A stretch of 64,000 nt of DNA from Bordetella genomosp. 12 (GCF_002261355.1 NZ_NEVU01000003.1:186001-250000); one strand, 5' to 3'; numbered from the stretch's first letter, positions 24,901-34,233 are shown. A program made the numbers and translations. Notes: generated by a model from the sequence alone, not told the origin.

Positions 24901-26140
24901 TCTCGGCGCCGCTCAGGTCGCCTTGCGCAACCTGCAAGCGCGCCACGGCGTTGCGACCGGTCGCTTCCTTCGCGTCCAGACGCTGGGCCTGGTCCAGCAG
25001 CTTGCGCGTGGCGACCAGATCTCCGGCATCCTGTGCCGCGCCCGCTTCGGCCAGCAGATTCCAATAGCGCGCCGAATTCAGTGATTTCGTCCAGCTCGCC
25101 CCGCCCGGCCGCGCAGCGGCGCTGGCCAGCAGGCGCTCCGCTTCGGGCAGGCGGTTCTGCTGCATGCGGACCACGCCCAGGCCGCCCAGGGCATCGGCGT
25201 TGTTGGGCGTTTCGCGCAATTTGGCGGCGAACTCGGCCTCCGCGGTCGCGGTATCGCCCCGCTTGAGCGCTGCGTAGCCACGGGCCAGGCGCGGATCCTG
25301 CACCGGTGCGGTGCTGCGGGTGGCGGGCGCGGCCGCGCGGACCTGCTTCATCTGGCTGGCGATCTCGCTGTCATCCGGATGCTTGGCCAGATAGGCCTCG
25401 AAAAGCGGCTTTTCTTCCGCGCGCGGGGCTCCCAGCCAGGTCAGCGCGGTGCGCCAGAACTCGGTGGCCGCGCCGCCGATGTCAGGCCGGTCAGCCAATT
25501 GCTGCAGCCGCCGGATGCCGTCGGCGCGCGTGCGCTCATTGCGGGCCATGTGCTGCGCCAGCGGCAGCATGACGGCCGGATCACCCGGCCGCTCGCGATC
25601 CAGCCGCTGCAAGCCCTGAATGGCCTTCTCCAGGCCGCCATCCGTATAGCCCAAATAGGTGTAGTACTCGCGGGCCACGTCACCCTGTGGCGTCTTGCCG
25701 CCGAGCGCCTTGTCATACTGCGCGACGGCCGCATGCATGGCCTGGGCATTGTTGCTGTTGGCCGCATCCTGCGCCATGAGGCGCGCCTTGTCGATATCCG
25801 CCTTGCCGGGATTGGCCGACAGGCGCAAGTCCTGCTCCAACTGCGGGACATAACGGCTATCGGGAGCGGCCGACTTCAGGCGCGCCAGGTACTCACGGGC
25901 CTGGGCGTACTGGCGTTTTTCGACCGCGATGGCGGCCATCCCATACAGCGCATCAGGCTGCCCGGGATCGTTGAGCAGCAGCTTTTCCCAAGCCTGGGCC
26001 GCCTGCTCGGGCTTGCCTTGCGCGACCCAATAGCGCCCCTGCTCGACCAGGGTGCGGGAAGCATCGTCTTGCGCCCACACCACCGGATGGCTTATGACGG
26101 CCAGTAATCCGATGGCTACCGTGTGATGGCGTACGGACAT
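21902..26140 (-). CDS. bcsC: Cellulose export outer-membrane porin with TPR scaffold, BcsC
   Basis: 1412 residues from ATG 26140 (GGAG six bases upstream; a GTG at 26152 is less likely). Signal peptide to about residue 23 (HPVVWAQ). Residues about 25-880 are tandem TPR repeats (A-L-x-G-A/L helices such as YWVAQGKPEQAAQAWEKLLL). Residues about 890-1015 are a Pro/Ala/Gln-rich low-complexity linker, longer than usual. From about 1025 (RSPEIRVGAFVQSNNG) to the end is the BcsC C-terminal 16-strand barrel, ending GGLYLRYSFYPQTRSMDLPV. It guides cellulose through the periplasm and outer membrane. Its start overlaps the bcsZ stop by 25 bp. Confidence 0.94.
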   Translation of the reverse strand: MSVRHHTVAIGLLAVISHPVVWAQDDASRTLVEQGRYWVAQGKPEQAAQAWEKLLLNDPGQPDALYGMAAIAVEKRQYAQAREYLARLKSAAPDSRYVPQLEQDLRLSANPGKADIDKARLMAQDAANSNNAQAMHAAVAQYDKALGGKTPQGDVAREYYTYLGYTDGGLEKAIQGLQRLDRERPGDPAVMLPLAQHMARNERTRADGIRRLQQLADRPDIGGAATEFWRTALTWLGAPRAEEKPLFEAYLAKHPDDSEIASQMKQVRAAAPATRSTAPVQDPRLARGYAALKRGDTATAEAEFAAKLRETPNNADALGGLGVVRMQQNRLPEAERLLASAAARPGGASWTKSLNSARYWNLLAEAGAAQDAGDLVATRKLLDQAQRLDAKEATGRNAVARLQVAQGDLSGAEKTYRSVLATDKSNRDAIRGLAGVLSQTGRADQAVKLVESLSPSQRAALGDLPQVRAEVAAGKAKAATARGDTEGARRVLEDAVRDDGANPWLRLELARHYLDNGKRTEARRVVDELLAANPDQPDALYASTLLSMQMGDWGQAQQTLARIPASARTSSMASTEQQLNFQLQLRQASELGKSGQTQQAQALLARLEPQARQNPALAGAVAQAYADAGDTARGAALMRQQLAGPGGQRADVLLPYAAFLVKTQQDAEAASVLRQLQAMPLTPAQARQQEDLVFLYTVRQADLLRQRGELAEAYDTLAPALNKRPNDPLAVAALARMYAEAGDAGKALALYDKVLANDPANPALLLGAAQVASQAGKTRYSNDALERAVAAAPSDPDILAGAARVYRANGKSGRAAELLTAAIAAKQQAPQTQVALAAAKPDAGATDNPFRARTGVPSQALAATVQELPESPEQPLQSVPGSAQQAETLLAVAPVGRPTAELGTPGLTVSPPMVVAAPQATPPAPAAPQAVALARPDPLPMPQPVAPAAAPTAAAPAQTPFAATPQPVPAAAPAQAIAVPSSNTAPQSVAVPVAVAAAAPRGEPAAGSASDLGAMQNELREIHEERSPEIRVGAFVQSNNGTDGTSRLTLIQEPVEARMPVGEGKLVLRVTPVQVKAGSVGSDVYHSSEFGGGPQATLAQQSGSVGGPGSQRDSGVGLAVGYETKNLTADIGTTPLGFTRNNVVGGVDWKDSIDPQAGSWYSAGVSRRAVTDSLLSFAGTRDSRTGDTWGGVTATGLSGQIGVDKPTYGVYGYGSWQYLDGSHVQSNNRTEVGAGVYRYLIRDTDRLLTAGLNLGGTFYNRNERFFTYGHGGYFSPQEFYALSVPITWAERFNRFSYKLQGSIGVQHFRESGADYFPTSSARQQAAEAAAASLGLGTGATYGGQSKTGVGYSLSAAAEYQLANNWFVGASVGADNASDYRQWAGGLYLRYSFYPQTRSMDLPVVPYRSPYSR

Positions 26141-27345
26141 GATTTCTCCCACTCTAATTGAATTTGGCCCGTGCGCCGGAACCGATAACGGCTATCCAGC
26201 CAAGCAGTGCTGAACATGCTGAGCACGTAATCATAATAAGGCGGCTGCTGCCTTGCCAGCTGCGCGGGCGCCAGGCTCGCCGCCCAGGCGAAACGAACCC
26301 GCCCCAGCTGGCTTTCCAGCAACGCCGCCTGCCCCGAAGCGCGCAGATACGGCAGCAAGGCGGCAGAAAAACCAAAAGGTCCGGTACCGGAAAGCGCGCC
26401 CGTATCGACGTTGACCTTCTCGGGCGGCACACCGTTTTGCGCCGTGGCCTTGGCCAGCCCGCCGATCGCTTGCATCAAGGGAGCCGCCAGGGGATCGGCC
26501 GGATCCGTCATGCCGGCCCACATATAGGTGCGCACGGCGTCATAACTGCCCACGGCGCCCTTGACCGGATCGGGGCCGAACTTGCCCTCACCGTTCTGCC
26601 CGCTCTCATACGCCACCCAGTCGGCCACATAGCCCAAGGGGCTGCTTTGCCGGATCAACTGCAAGGTGTTGACGGCAATGCTGTCCCACGGCCCCTTGGG
26701 CGATGCCTGCGCCAGCCTTCTGAGCACCGGAATCGGCATATAGCTCGGATTGAAGCGCCATACCCCGGGCTGCGCAAAGCCCTCGGGAGCGGGCAGCAAC
26801 ATATTGCCCAGCCCGGGAGGCGCGACGAGCTCGCGCGCCTCGATCTGAGCCAGCAACGCCAAGCCGTCGCGCGTGTAGGCGGGCTCGCCCCAGACGCGCC
26901 CGGCCTCAAGCAAGGCATAGGTAAACCAGAGATCCGCGTCCGACGCGGCGTTGGCGTCAAGCACGCCCCAACTGCCATCCTCACGCTTGCCCCACGACCA
27001 CGCCGGCAAATGCTGCTGCACGTCGCCGGCGGCCAGATTCGCGACGCTCCAGCGCCAGAGGCGGTCGAAAACGGCGCGGTCATTGGCCAACAGCGCGAAG
27101 AACATCCCGTAGGATTGTCCCTCCGAGGAACTCATCTTGCGGGGTGTACTGTCATCGAGCACCCTGCCGTCGGGCTGCACGAAAACCTTGACGAACGCCG
27201 ACCACTGCGGCCAATCGGCCGCCGCGCATGCCGGCGCCGCAACCGCCCCCGCCATTCCCGGACTCAAACCCAGCAGCAGGGCAGCCAACATGGCGCGCAG
27301 GCGCCATGCGGCAAAGCCAAGGGGCCAAAGCCATGACAGACGCAT
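26116..27345 (-). CDS. bcsZ: Periplasmic endo-beta-1,4-glucanase BcsZ (GH8)
   Basis: 409 residues from ATG 27345, which overlaps the stop of the upstream bcsB as TGATG. A long N-terminal signal region (LRAMLAALLLGLSPGMAGAV) is followed by the GH8 domain: SSSEGQSYGMFFALL with the catalytic acid Glu, DADLWFTYALLEAGR, and GAVGSYDAVRTYMWAGM with a conserved Asp. BcsZ trims misfolded or amorphous cellulose in the periplasm and is needed for efficient secretion. It overlaps bcsC downstream. The two overlaps place it firmly in the bcs operon. Confidence 0.93.
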   Translation of the reverse strand: MRLSWLWPLGFAAWRLRAMLAALLLGLSPGMAGAVAAPACAAADWPQWSAFVKVFVQPDGRVLDDSTPRKMSSSEGQSYGMFFALLANDRAVFDRLWRWSVANLAAGDVQQHLPAWSWGKREDGSWGVLDANAASDADLWFTYALLEAGRVWGEPAYTRDGLALLAQIEARELVAPPGLGNMLLPAPEGFAQPGVWRFNPSYMPIPVLRRLAQASPKGPWDSIAVNTLQLIRQSSPLGYVADWVAYESGQNGEGKFGPDPVKGAVGSYDAVRTYMWAGMTDPADPLAAPLMQAIGGLAKATAQNGVPPEKVNVDTGALSGTGPFGFSAALLPYLRASGQAALLESQLGRVRFAWAASLAPAQLARQQPPYYDYVLSMFSTAWLDSRYRFRRTGQIQLEWEKSCPYAITR

Positions 27346-29699
27346 CAGTCTTCCTTCTTGCGCGCGCGGCGAACCAGACCGCCCAGCGCCGCCACGACGA
27401 GGCCGATCACAACCAGCCAGATCAGCGCCATGACAGCCAGCCGCAACAGGGTATAGCCCGGCAGCACCGAAGAAATCGCCCAATCGATGCGCTTGAAGAA
27501 CGGCAGGCTGCCCATCGTGTAGGTCTGATCAGCGACCAGGGCATCGACCTGCTTGCCACGGATCACCGCCAGGCTGCCCTGCACGGCTTTGTCGTAGCCA
27601 TCTCCGCCGCGCAAGGCCGCCACCGCTTCGCCCAGGCCTTCAGGCTGACTACTGGCCAGCAAGACCACGCTGCGCCGCGCGGTCAACGGCGACTCGAAGC
27701 CGGCCACAATGGCGCTGACGCCATCGCTGGTGTAGCTGAGCGCGGCGCGCGGCGGCATGCGGTTCAGGCGCGGATCGGGATTGAGCCAGTCCGTCACGCG
27801 ATAGATCAGATCCGACAGCGAGAAGTTCGCCGCCGATTCATAACTTCCAGGGATGCTGGCGGCCCAGGTCTTGAGCAAGGGATGCCCGGACCCGGACGCG
27901 ATGACGAGCAAATCCTTGTCGGCCTGCGTATTGACCTGCTGCGGCCGGGTGACCGTCACGCCCGTGGCGGGGTAGCCCGTGGAATCGCCCATGCGGCCCA
28001 TCACGTTCAGATAGGCCGAGTAGATCTGCGCACCGGCCCGTTCATCCAGCACCACCGCCGTCTCCGACAGATCCGCCATCCGGGTGAATGGGAAACCCGC
28101 TTCGGTGAAGGCGCGCAGATTCGGCATCAGGATGAAATGCGGATAGCCGCTCAGGTCGATGGTCGACTCGGGTTCGATGACGCCGCGCACGTTATCGACG
28201 ATGATGTCCCGGCACTCACCCTGCTTGATGTAGTCGTACATATAGCGGAACTGCAGCTGGCCGCTGGTCTTCAACAGATCCAGTGGCACATCCAGCTGGG
28301 CCCGCATCGGCAGGCTCTCATCGGGCAGCACTTCGGCGCGCAGCTTGTCTCCACCCTCGATGCGTTCCAACGCGAACAAAGGCATGGACTTGATGAATTC
28401 ATTGCCGACGCTGAACAACAGGGAGGAACTCATCGACGTCGGCTGCGGCGTGTAGCGGTAGCGCAGGTCGATGGGCACTTTCTTTTCCTGCCAGCCGAAA
28501 AGATCAGGCGGCACGCGTACGTCGATACGGATGGTGTCCGGGCTGAAGCCCGAAACATTGAGCCGCTTGGGTTCGATCAGCTCGCCGAAACTCACCGGCC
28601 GGTCCGTGCGCAGCCACCGGGGGGCATCGTAGGGCTGGCGCGGTTTCAGATCGGCCAGCTTGGTGATGGCCGCGGAAGGCCCGGACAGCGTCTGGCTGCC
28701 CAGCGCCAGGGCGGCGGCCGCCTGTTTGAGGTCCTTGCCATCGCGGCCCATGACCAGCAGCAGTTTGCCATCGGGGTCGTTGGGATTGCCGACCACGGCC
28801 ACCGACGGGCCGGTGACCGGGCTTTGCCCCAGATCGGCCACCGCTCCGCCCGTGGCAAAGACGACCGCGTTGCCGTGCTCGGGCAGTTGGGTGACGCTGG
28901 CCGGGAAGTCCGAGCCGCGATAGCCCGCCAGGGCACCAAACCAGGATGACATCGTTCCGGCGGCTTCCAGCATGGCCGCATCCGGCTCCGTCTGGAAAAC
29001 AAAGGGCAGAACGACCCGGCGCATATCGCGCCGGTCAAAAAAAGGCAGCGGCAGATTGGCCAGGTCGTTGGGCAGGGGCAGAGAAGCCGTCGCCAGGTCC
29101 AGCGTGCTGAGATTGCTGATATTGGCCCAGAGGCTCGAATGCAGCGGATCCTCGCAGTTGAGCGTGTAGTGCCCGATGAGCTGCAGCCGCAGGTCGTTGT
29201 AGGCGGTGATCAGATAGGGCGGGATGTCGACGACACGATCCAGATTGCGGCCCGCCGTATCGCGCGGCAGCGGGATCGAGGCGGCCACCTCATCATTGAC
29301 CAGCACGTTGATGTGCGACAGATCGGCCAGTAGCGACGGTGAGTAGGCATAGCGCAGATCCAGACGTGCGGCCGTCACCACCCGATCATTGCGGACGCTG
29401 AAATTGAGCGTATTGCTGCCATCCACCCCGCGCAAATTGAGCGGATACTGGGCGCCAAGCTGCTTGAAGGTATAGACCTGATCGGCCTCGAACGGCGTGA
29501 GCACGGGAGCCGGCACGGCTGCGGGCGGCGGCACGGCTGCGGGCGGCGGCACCTGGGCAGCCGGCGGCGTGGGCGCGGCGTGCGCCAGCAAAGCGCTGCT
29601 GGTCAGCAGCACCAGCGACAACCGCGACAGCGCCAGTGCGCGCTGGCGGCGCGTGATGCGGGCCAGCCGCGTTTGGGTCGAACGGATATTCTTGGACAT
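27345..29699 (-). CDS. bcsB: Cellulose synthase periplasmic subunit BcsB, second paralogue
   Basis: 784 residues from ATG 29699, two bases after the preceding bcsB stop. Signal region ALSRLSLVLLTSSALLAHAA, then a Pro/Ala linker (PPAAVPPPAAVPAPVL). The alternating carbohydrate-binding and flavodoxin-like domains of BcsB follow (YPLNLRGVDGSNTLNFSVRN, QLIGHYTLNCEDPLHSSLWA, YDYIKQGECRDIIVDNVRGV). The end is a C-terminal transmembrane anchor and basic tail (LAVMALIWLVVIGLVVAALG, RRARKKED). It is collinear with the gene upstream throughout and keeps the paired Cys (NCEDP, GECRD). An in-frame extension to 29822 is rejected as it lies within the upstream gene. Two adjacent full-length bcsB genes are unusual. 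Confidence 0.93.
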   Translation of the reverse strand: MSKNIRSTQTRLARITRRQRALALSRLSLVLLTSSALLAHAAPTPPAAQVPPPAAVPPPAAVPAPVLTPFEADQVYTFKQLGAQYPLNLRGVDGSNTLNFSVRNDRVVTAARLDLRYAYSPSLLADLSHINVLVNDEVAASIPLPRDTAGRNLDRVVDIPPYLITAYNDLRLQLIGHYTLNCEDPLHSSLWANISNLSTLDLATASLPLPNDLANLPLPFFDRRDMRRVVLPFVFQTEPDAAMLEAAGTMSSWFGALAGYRGSDFPASVTQLPEHGNAVVFATGGAVADLGQSPVTGPSVAVVGNPNDPDGKLLLVMGRDGKDLKQAAAALALGSQTLSGPSAAITKLADLKPRQPYDAPRWLRTDRPVSFGELIEPKRLNVSGFSPDTIRIDVRVPPDLFGWQEKKVPIDLRYRYTPQPTSMSSSLLFSVGNEFIKSMPLFALERIEGGDKLRAEVLPDESLPMRAQLDVPLDLLKTSGQLQFRYMYDYIKQGECRDIIVDNVRGVIEPESTIDLSGYPHFILMPNLRAFTEAGFPFTRMADLSETAVVLDERAGAQIYSAYLNVMGRMGDSTGYPATGVTVTRPQQVNTQADKDLLVIASGSGHPLLKTWAASIPGSYESAANFSLSDLIYRVTDWLNPDPRLNRMPPRAALSYTSDGVSAIVAGFESPLTARRSVVLLASSQPEGLGEAVAALRGGDGYDKAVQGSLAVIRGKQVDALVADQTYTMGSLPFFKRIDWAISSVLPGYTLLRLAVMALIWLVVIGLVVAALGGLVRRARKKED

Positions 29700-29701
29700 G
29701 A

Positions 29702-32026
29702 TCACGATCCCAGGCGGCGTTGCGCTCGTGCGCGCAGCGACAGATAGAGCAATACGGCAATGACCAGCGCGCTCAGCAGCAAAGCGGCCACCAGTGTCAA
29801 GGGATGCCGCGCGAAGAACCATTGCAGCCCGAGCCAGGCCGGCAAGGTGCCCACGTAGTAGTCCTGCTCGTCAAGCAAGGTGTAGGCCTGCTTCTCGCTG
29901 ATCACCGTCAGGTTGCCGCCGATACGATCGCTGGGGTCCCGGGATGCCCCATCCTGGGTGCCTCTGGCCTGCAGCGCCCGCAACGCCGCCGTCAAGCCGG
30001 CGGCGTCGGTGCCCGACACCACCACCACGCTGCGGCCGGAACGCAGCGGCGATTCAATGCCCGTCAGCGTCGCCAGTACCCCGCTGCCGTTGTAGTCCAC
30101 GCGCAAATCGGCGCGGCGTTGGCGTTGGCGCGGATCCGGCCCGAACCAGGCGGCCAGGTCGTCCACCCACTCCGACAAACTGAACCGCCGCGTAGGGGTC
30201 GTCAGGGCGCTGGGCAACGAGGCGCCCCATTGTTTGAGCAAGGGTTGGTTGTCGCCCGATGCCAGCACCAGAAGATCCTTGTCGCGCAAGGCATCCACCT
30301 GCGCAGCCTGGGCCACGGCCACGCCGGTGGCCGGATAGCCCGAAGCCCGCCCCATGCCGCCCAGCAGGTCCAGATAGGCCGAGTATTCCGCTGCGCCAGG
30401 GTTGTCGGGCAGCACGACCGCCGTCTGCGACAGATCCGCCAGGCGCGTGAAGGGAAATCCCGCCTCGGCAAAGAGCGACAGGTCCGGCATGGCCGCATAC
30501 TTGGGCAGACCGGAGATATCGATCGTCGATCCCGGATCGATGGCGCTGCGCACATTGTCCAGGATGCTGTTCTGGCACTCGCCCAGCTTGGCGTATTCAT
30601 ACACGTAGCGGAACTGCAGGGCGGTCAGTGGCGGCAGCAAATAGGTCGGCACCATCACCGTGGCCTGGCCCTCCGACGCCGGCATGCCCGTCACGCGATT
30701 GAATATCCCCGTGCCTTCATGCAGCGCAAAGCTGCGCACCAGTTGCTCGCCGGCCATCATCTCCAGTACCGATTGCCGGGCGCCAGGATGGGGGGTGTAG
30801 CGGTAAATGAGGTCGACCGGCACGCCGTCGCTGTGCCAGCCGAACAGGCCGGGCGGCATGCGCAGATTCACCTGCACCGCAGGCGGGCGATAGCCCGACA
30901 CGTTCAGGTCGCGGATGGACGCCAATTCGCCGAACGCCACGGGCCGATCGCTGCGCAACCAGTTCGGCGCATCGAAAGGCTGGCGCGGTGCCGGCGGATC
31001 CAGGCGCGTGAACCGAGCCTGTGGCCCGGAGAGCGTTTCGCTGCCCAAGGCCAGCGCCGTGGCGGCCTGCTTGAGCTCTTTGGCATCGCGTCCCATGACC
31101 AGCAGCAATTTGCCGTAGGGATCCTGCGGATGCGTGACCACGGCCACGGAAGGCCCCTGAATGGCGGGCGTCTCCAGGCCGGCTATTTGGTCGCCCTGCT
31201 GCAGCAACACCACGGCGTTACCCGACTGCGGCAAGGCATCGATACTGGCGTCAAAGCGCGCGCCCCGATAACCGGCCAGGGCGCCAAACCAGGACGTCAG
31301 GATGCCGGCGCTTTCCAGACGGGCGGCATCGGGCTTGCGGCCCAGCACCACGGGCAAGACCAGCGGGCGAATATCCCGGTTGTCGAAAAACGGCACGGGC
31401 AGCATGGCCAGATCATTCGGCAACTCGACCGGCTCGACGGCCAGATCCAGGGTGCTTCGGCCCGCGACATCGGCCCACAGGCTGGAATGCAAAGGATCTT
31501 CGCAGCCCAGCGTGTAGTGGCCGATCAACTGCACGTCCAGGCGGTTGAAGTCCGTCAGCGCAGGCACGGGCAAGGCCACGCTGTGGCTGGTCGGTGCCGC
31601 CGCGGCTTCCTTGGGCAAAGCGACGCTGCCTGCCACCTCGCCATTGAGCATGACCTTCAGGTGCGACAACTCCGGCAGCAGCGCGGGCGAATAGCTGTAG
31701 TCGAGGTTGACGCGCGCGCCGACGATACGCTGATCGCGGCGCGCGGAGAATCCCAGCCCATTGGTGCCTTCGACACCGCGCAAGGGCAAGGCGTTCTGGC
31801 CGCTCAGGCGCGACAGCGGCACGGAATAGACCTGGGCGCCGGCCGGCAAGGCCGGCACGGGCGCCGGGGCGGCCGCCGGGTTCGGCTCGGCAGGCGCTTC
31901 GGCGCTCGGTTGCGCGGCAGCCGGCAATGAGAGCAACAGCAAGGCAGACAACGCTGCCATGCGCATGGCGGGTCGCGCGGGGAACGGGCAAGGCCTTGGC
32001 GGCCAAGCATTCAGCCTGGTGGTCAT
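29702..32026 (-). CDS. bcsB: Cellulose synthase periplasmic subunit BcsB, first paralogue
   Basis: 774 residues. Signal peptide around MRMAALSALLLLSLPAAAQP, then a Pro/Ala linker and BcsB domains: LPLRGVEGTNGLGFSARRDQ, LIGHYTLGCEDPLHSSLWAD, YEYAKLGECQNSILDNVRSA. A C-terminal membrane helix (LTLVAALLLSALVIAVLLYL) ends the protein. BcsB binds the emerging glucan and anchors the periplasmic face of BcsA. Its ATG overlaps the bcsA stop as ATGA. Being directly coupled to bcsA, this copy is the likelier direct BcsA partner, with the second copy as an extra or mixed subunit (inference). Confidence 0.93.
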   Translation of the reverse strand: MTTRLNAWPPRPCPFPARPAMRMAALSALLLLSLPAAAQPSAEAPAEPNPAAAPAPVPALPAGAQVYSVPLSRLSGQNALPLRGVEGTNGLGFSARRDQRIVGARVNLDYSYSPALLPELSHLKVMLNGEVAGSVALPKEAAAAPTSHSVALPVPALTDFNRLDVQLIGHYTLGCEDPLHSSLWADVAGRSTLDLAVEPVELPNDLAMLPVPFFDNRDIRPLVLPVVLGRKPDAARLESAGILTSWFGALAGYRGARFDASIDALPQSGNAVVLLQQGDQIAGLETPAIQGPSVAVVTHPQDPYGKLLLVMGRDAKELKQAATALALGSETLSGPQARFTRLDPPAPRQPFDAPNWLRSDRPVAFGELASIRDLNVSGYRPPAVQVNLRMPPGLFGWHSDGVPVDLIYRYTPHPGARQSVLEMMAGEQLVRSFALHEGTGIFNRVTGMPASEGQATVMVPTYLLPPLTALQFRYVYEYAKLGECQNSILDNVRSAIDPGSTIDISGLPKYAAMPDLSLFAEAGFPFTRLADLSQTAVVLPDNPGAAEYSAYLDLLGGMGRASGYPATGVAVAQAAQVDALRDKDLLVLASGDNQPLLKQWGASLPSALTTPTRRFSLSEWVDDLAAWFGPDPRQRQRRADLRVDYNGSGVLATLTGIESPLRSGRSVVVVSGTDAAGLTAALRALQARGTQDGASRDPSDRIGGNLTVISEKQAYTLLDEQDYYVGTLPAWLGLQWFFARHPLTLVAALLLSALVIAVLLYLSLRARAQRRLGS

Positions 32027-34233
32027 CGCTCTATCGCCCTCTCGTTCTTGGCAGAAATGGGACGGCGCAAGGCCGCGAGGCTGCGGTCACGCAGGTGACG
32101 TAACAACAATGTGAAACCCCGTGCGCCGATGGTGGAGATCTGTCCCAAGGCATTGAGGGGCGAATCGGGCGCGCTATTGCCCCAATTGACGGCCCAGGTG
32201 TCGGCGCGGCCGAAGGTCACATCGGCCAATTCGCGTTCCTGCTCCAGGGTCAGGGCCTGAAAGCTCACGCCCAGGCGGTCCGCCCGGCTGAAGGTCACCA
32301 ACGCCGGGAACATGGCCTCTTCCTCGTTGCGAAACAGGCACACGCTCAGCGCCATGCCGTTGGGAATCACCACCCCGGCCGGCAGCACCAAGCCCAAGCC
32401 ACCCTGCGAGTAATCGCTGGTGCGGCAGGCCACCGTGCGGCCATCGGGCAGCAGCAACATGGCGGGCAAACTGATGGACACGCGCGGGGTGTTGCGCAGC
32501 TGGCGCACTTCGCCGGCCACGGCGACGCTGGCGCTGGTCATGATGATGTTGTAGAAAGTCCAGACCAGGTTCAGGACGATGGTCAGGCGCGCGCCTTCGC
32601 CCCCATAGCCGCCAATCAGGCTCACGATGCCGATGATGAAACCGATCAGGTTCAATGACAGCAGGATCACATAAGGCCGCGCCAGCACCCAGTCGAAATA
32701 GGCCTCACGGATGATGCCGCCCTTGGCCGTCACGTTGAACAAGGCCGTCTTGGGGCTGACCAGGGTCACCAGCGCCGGGCGCATGATGTACCAGGCCAGC
32801 ACCGATTCGTAGACTTCGTTCCAGAAGGAATGCCGGAACCTGCCCTGGATGCGCGAGCCCGCCAAGCTGGCCAGCACGATGTGCGGCAAGGCGTACGCGG
32901 CCACCATGATGGCCGAGGCCTGAAAGACATAGGCGTGGAAAAACAGATACGCCAGCGGCGCCGTCAGGAACACCACCCGAGGCAAACCAAAGAAAAAGTG
33001 CAGCATGGCGCTGAGGTAGCACAGTCGCTGCCCGAGTTTCAGGCCTTTGCCGATCAAGGGATTATTGACGCGGATGATCTGCGCCATGCCTCGCGCCCAG
33101 CGCGTACGCTGGCCGATGTGCCGCGACAGGTTCTCCGTGGCCAGGCCGGCGGCCTGGGGTACCGCCAGATAGGCCGTGTTAAAGCCCAGGCGATTCATCT
33201 TCAGTGCGGTCAGGGCGTCTTCGGTGACGCTCTCGGTGGCGACGCCGCCGACGGCATCCAGCGCGCTGCGCCGCATGACCGCGCAAGAGCCGCAGAAAAA
33301 GGTGGCGTTCCAGAGATCGTTGCCATCCTGCACCACACCGTAGAACAGTTCACCTTCATTCGGCACGTTGTGGAATGTCCCCAGATTGCGTTCGAACGGA
33401 TCGGGGGAGAAAAAAACGTGCGGCGTCTGCAGCAGGGCAAGGCGTTTGTCCTTGATGAACCAACCCATGCATATCTGCAGGAAAGAGCGCACCGTGACGT
33501 GGTCGCAATCGAAGACGGCGATGAATTCGCCATCGGTTCGGGCCAGCGCCGCGTTGATGTTGCCCGCCTTGGCGTGCTTGTTGTCCGGACGCGTCAAATA
33601 ACCGACCCCCGCCTGCGCGCAGAAGTCACGAAACTCGTCCCGCCGGCCGTCGTCCAGCACATACACCCGCAATTTGCCGGCCGGCCAATCCAAAGACTGC
33701 GCCGCCAGCACCGATTGCCGCACCACATCCAGCGGTTCGTTATAGGTGGGCACATACACGTCGACGGTCGGCCAGCTCTCCCGGTCGGCCGGCAAGGGCA
33801 CCGGCTTGCGGTGCAGCGGCCAGGCTGACTGGAAATAGCTCAGCAGCATGACGGTCAATGCATAGATTTCGGCCAGCAGCAGCCCGTAGCCGAAGAACGC
33901 GTCCACGGCATTATCAAAGCCTATGGTCTCGGTGACCCGCCAGTACATATAGCGCAAAGAGGTGATGACCGAGAGCATCACCAGCGTCAGCGTGACCAGA
34001 CGCCCGCCGACACGGTGCAGCAACAGCGCCGCAATGACGCAGAAAGCAGCAAACACCATCTGCTGCAGCAGACCCATTTCCACCGCGATGGCCAGCACCG
34101 ACAAGGCACCGCCCAGCATGAGCGCCAGCCAGCGGGCCCAGCCCATCTTCCAGATGCGCCAGGACAATAGATCGTTACCCAACTGCGTCAGGCGCGGGCT
34201 ACGCGTCGCCGACTCGTGGCTCGCCGATTTCAT
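32023..34233 (-). CDS. bcsA: Cellulose synthase catalytic subunit BcsA (UDP-forming), c-di-GMP activated
   Basis: 736 residues from ATG 34233, which overlaps the bcsQ stop as ATGA. Membrane helices flank a GT2 domain: VDVYVPTYNE, DDG at 194-196, DCD at 242-244 (UDP/metal), TED at 337-339 (catalytic base) and QRTRW at 375-379 (glucan terminal site). The C-terminal PilZ domain is intact: the Arg pair in RNTPR (580-584) and DYSQGGLG (from 607), so allosteric activation by c-di-GMP is expected. It polymerises UDP-glucose into beta-1,4-glucan and moves it through the inner membrane. An ATG 14 codons upstream (34275) is inside bcsQ and less likely. Confidence 0.96.
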   Translation of the reverse strand: MKSASHESATRSPRLTQLGNDLLSWRIWKMGWARWLALMLGGALSVLAIAVEMGLLQQMVFAAFCVIAALLLHRVGGRLVTLTLVMLSVITSLRYMYWRVTETIGFDNAVDAFFGYGLLLAEIYALTVMLLSYFQSAWPLHRKPVPLPADRESWPTVDVYVPTYNEPLDVVRQSVLAAQSLDWPAGKLRVYVLDDGRRDEFRDFCAQAGVGYLTRPDNKHAKAGNINAALARTDGEFIAVFDCDHVTVRSFLQICMGWFIKDKRLALLQTPHVFFSPDPFERNLGTFHNVPNEGELFYGVVQDGNDLWNATFFCGSCAVMRRSALDAVGGVATESVTEDALTALKMNRLGFNTAYLAVPQAAGLATENLSRHIGQRTRWARGMAQIIRVNNPLIGKGLKLGQRLCYLSAMLHFFFGLPRVVFLTAPLAYLFFHAYVFQASAIMVAAYALPHIVLASLAGSRIQGRFRHSFWNEVYESVLAWYIMRPALVTLVSPKTALFNVTAKGGIIREAYFDWVLARPYVILLSLNLIGFIIGIVSLIGGYGGEGARLTIVLNLVWTFYNIIMTSASVAVAGEVRQLRNTPRVSISLPAMLLLPDGRTVACRTSDYSQGGLGLVLPAGVVIPNGMALSVCLFRNEEEAMFPALVTFSRADRLGVSFQALTLEQERELADVTFGRADTWAVNWGNSAPDSPLNALGQISTIGARGFTLLLRHLRDRSLAALRRPISAKNERAIER

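Noticed and set aside
23072-25084. Long rightward open frame (670 codons) opposite bcsC
   Set aside because: Antisense shadow of the TPR and linker region; composition is Arg/Gly/Gln-rich and there is no recognisable family.
29720-31930. Rightward open frame of 736 codons opposite the first bcsB
   Set aside because: Antisense shadow; bcsB on the other strand has full domain structure and operon overlaps.
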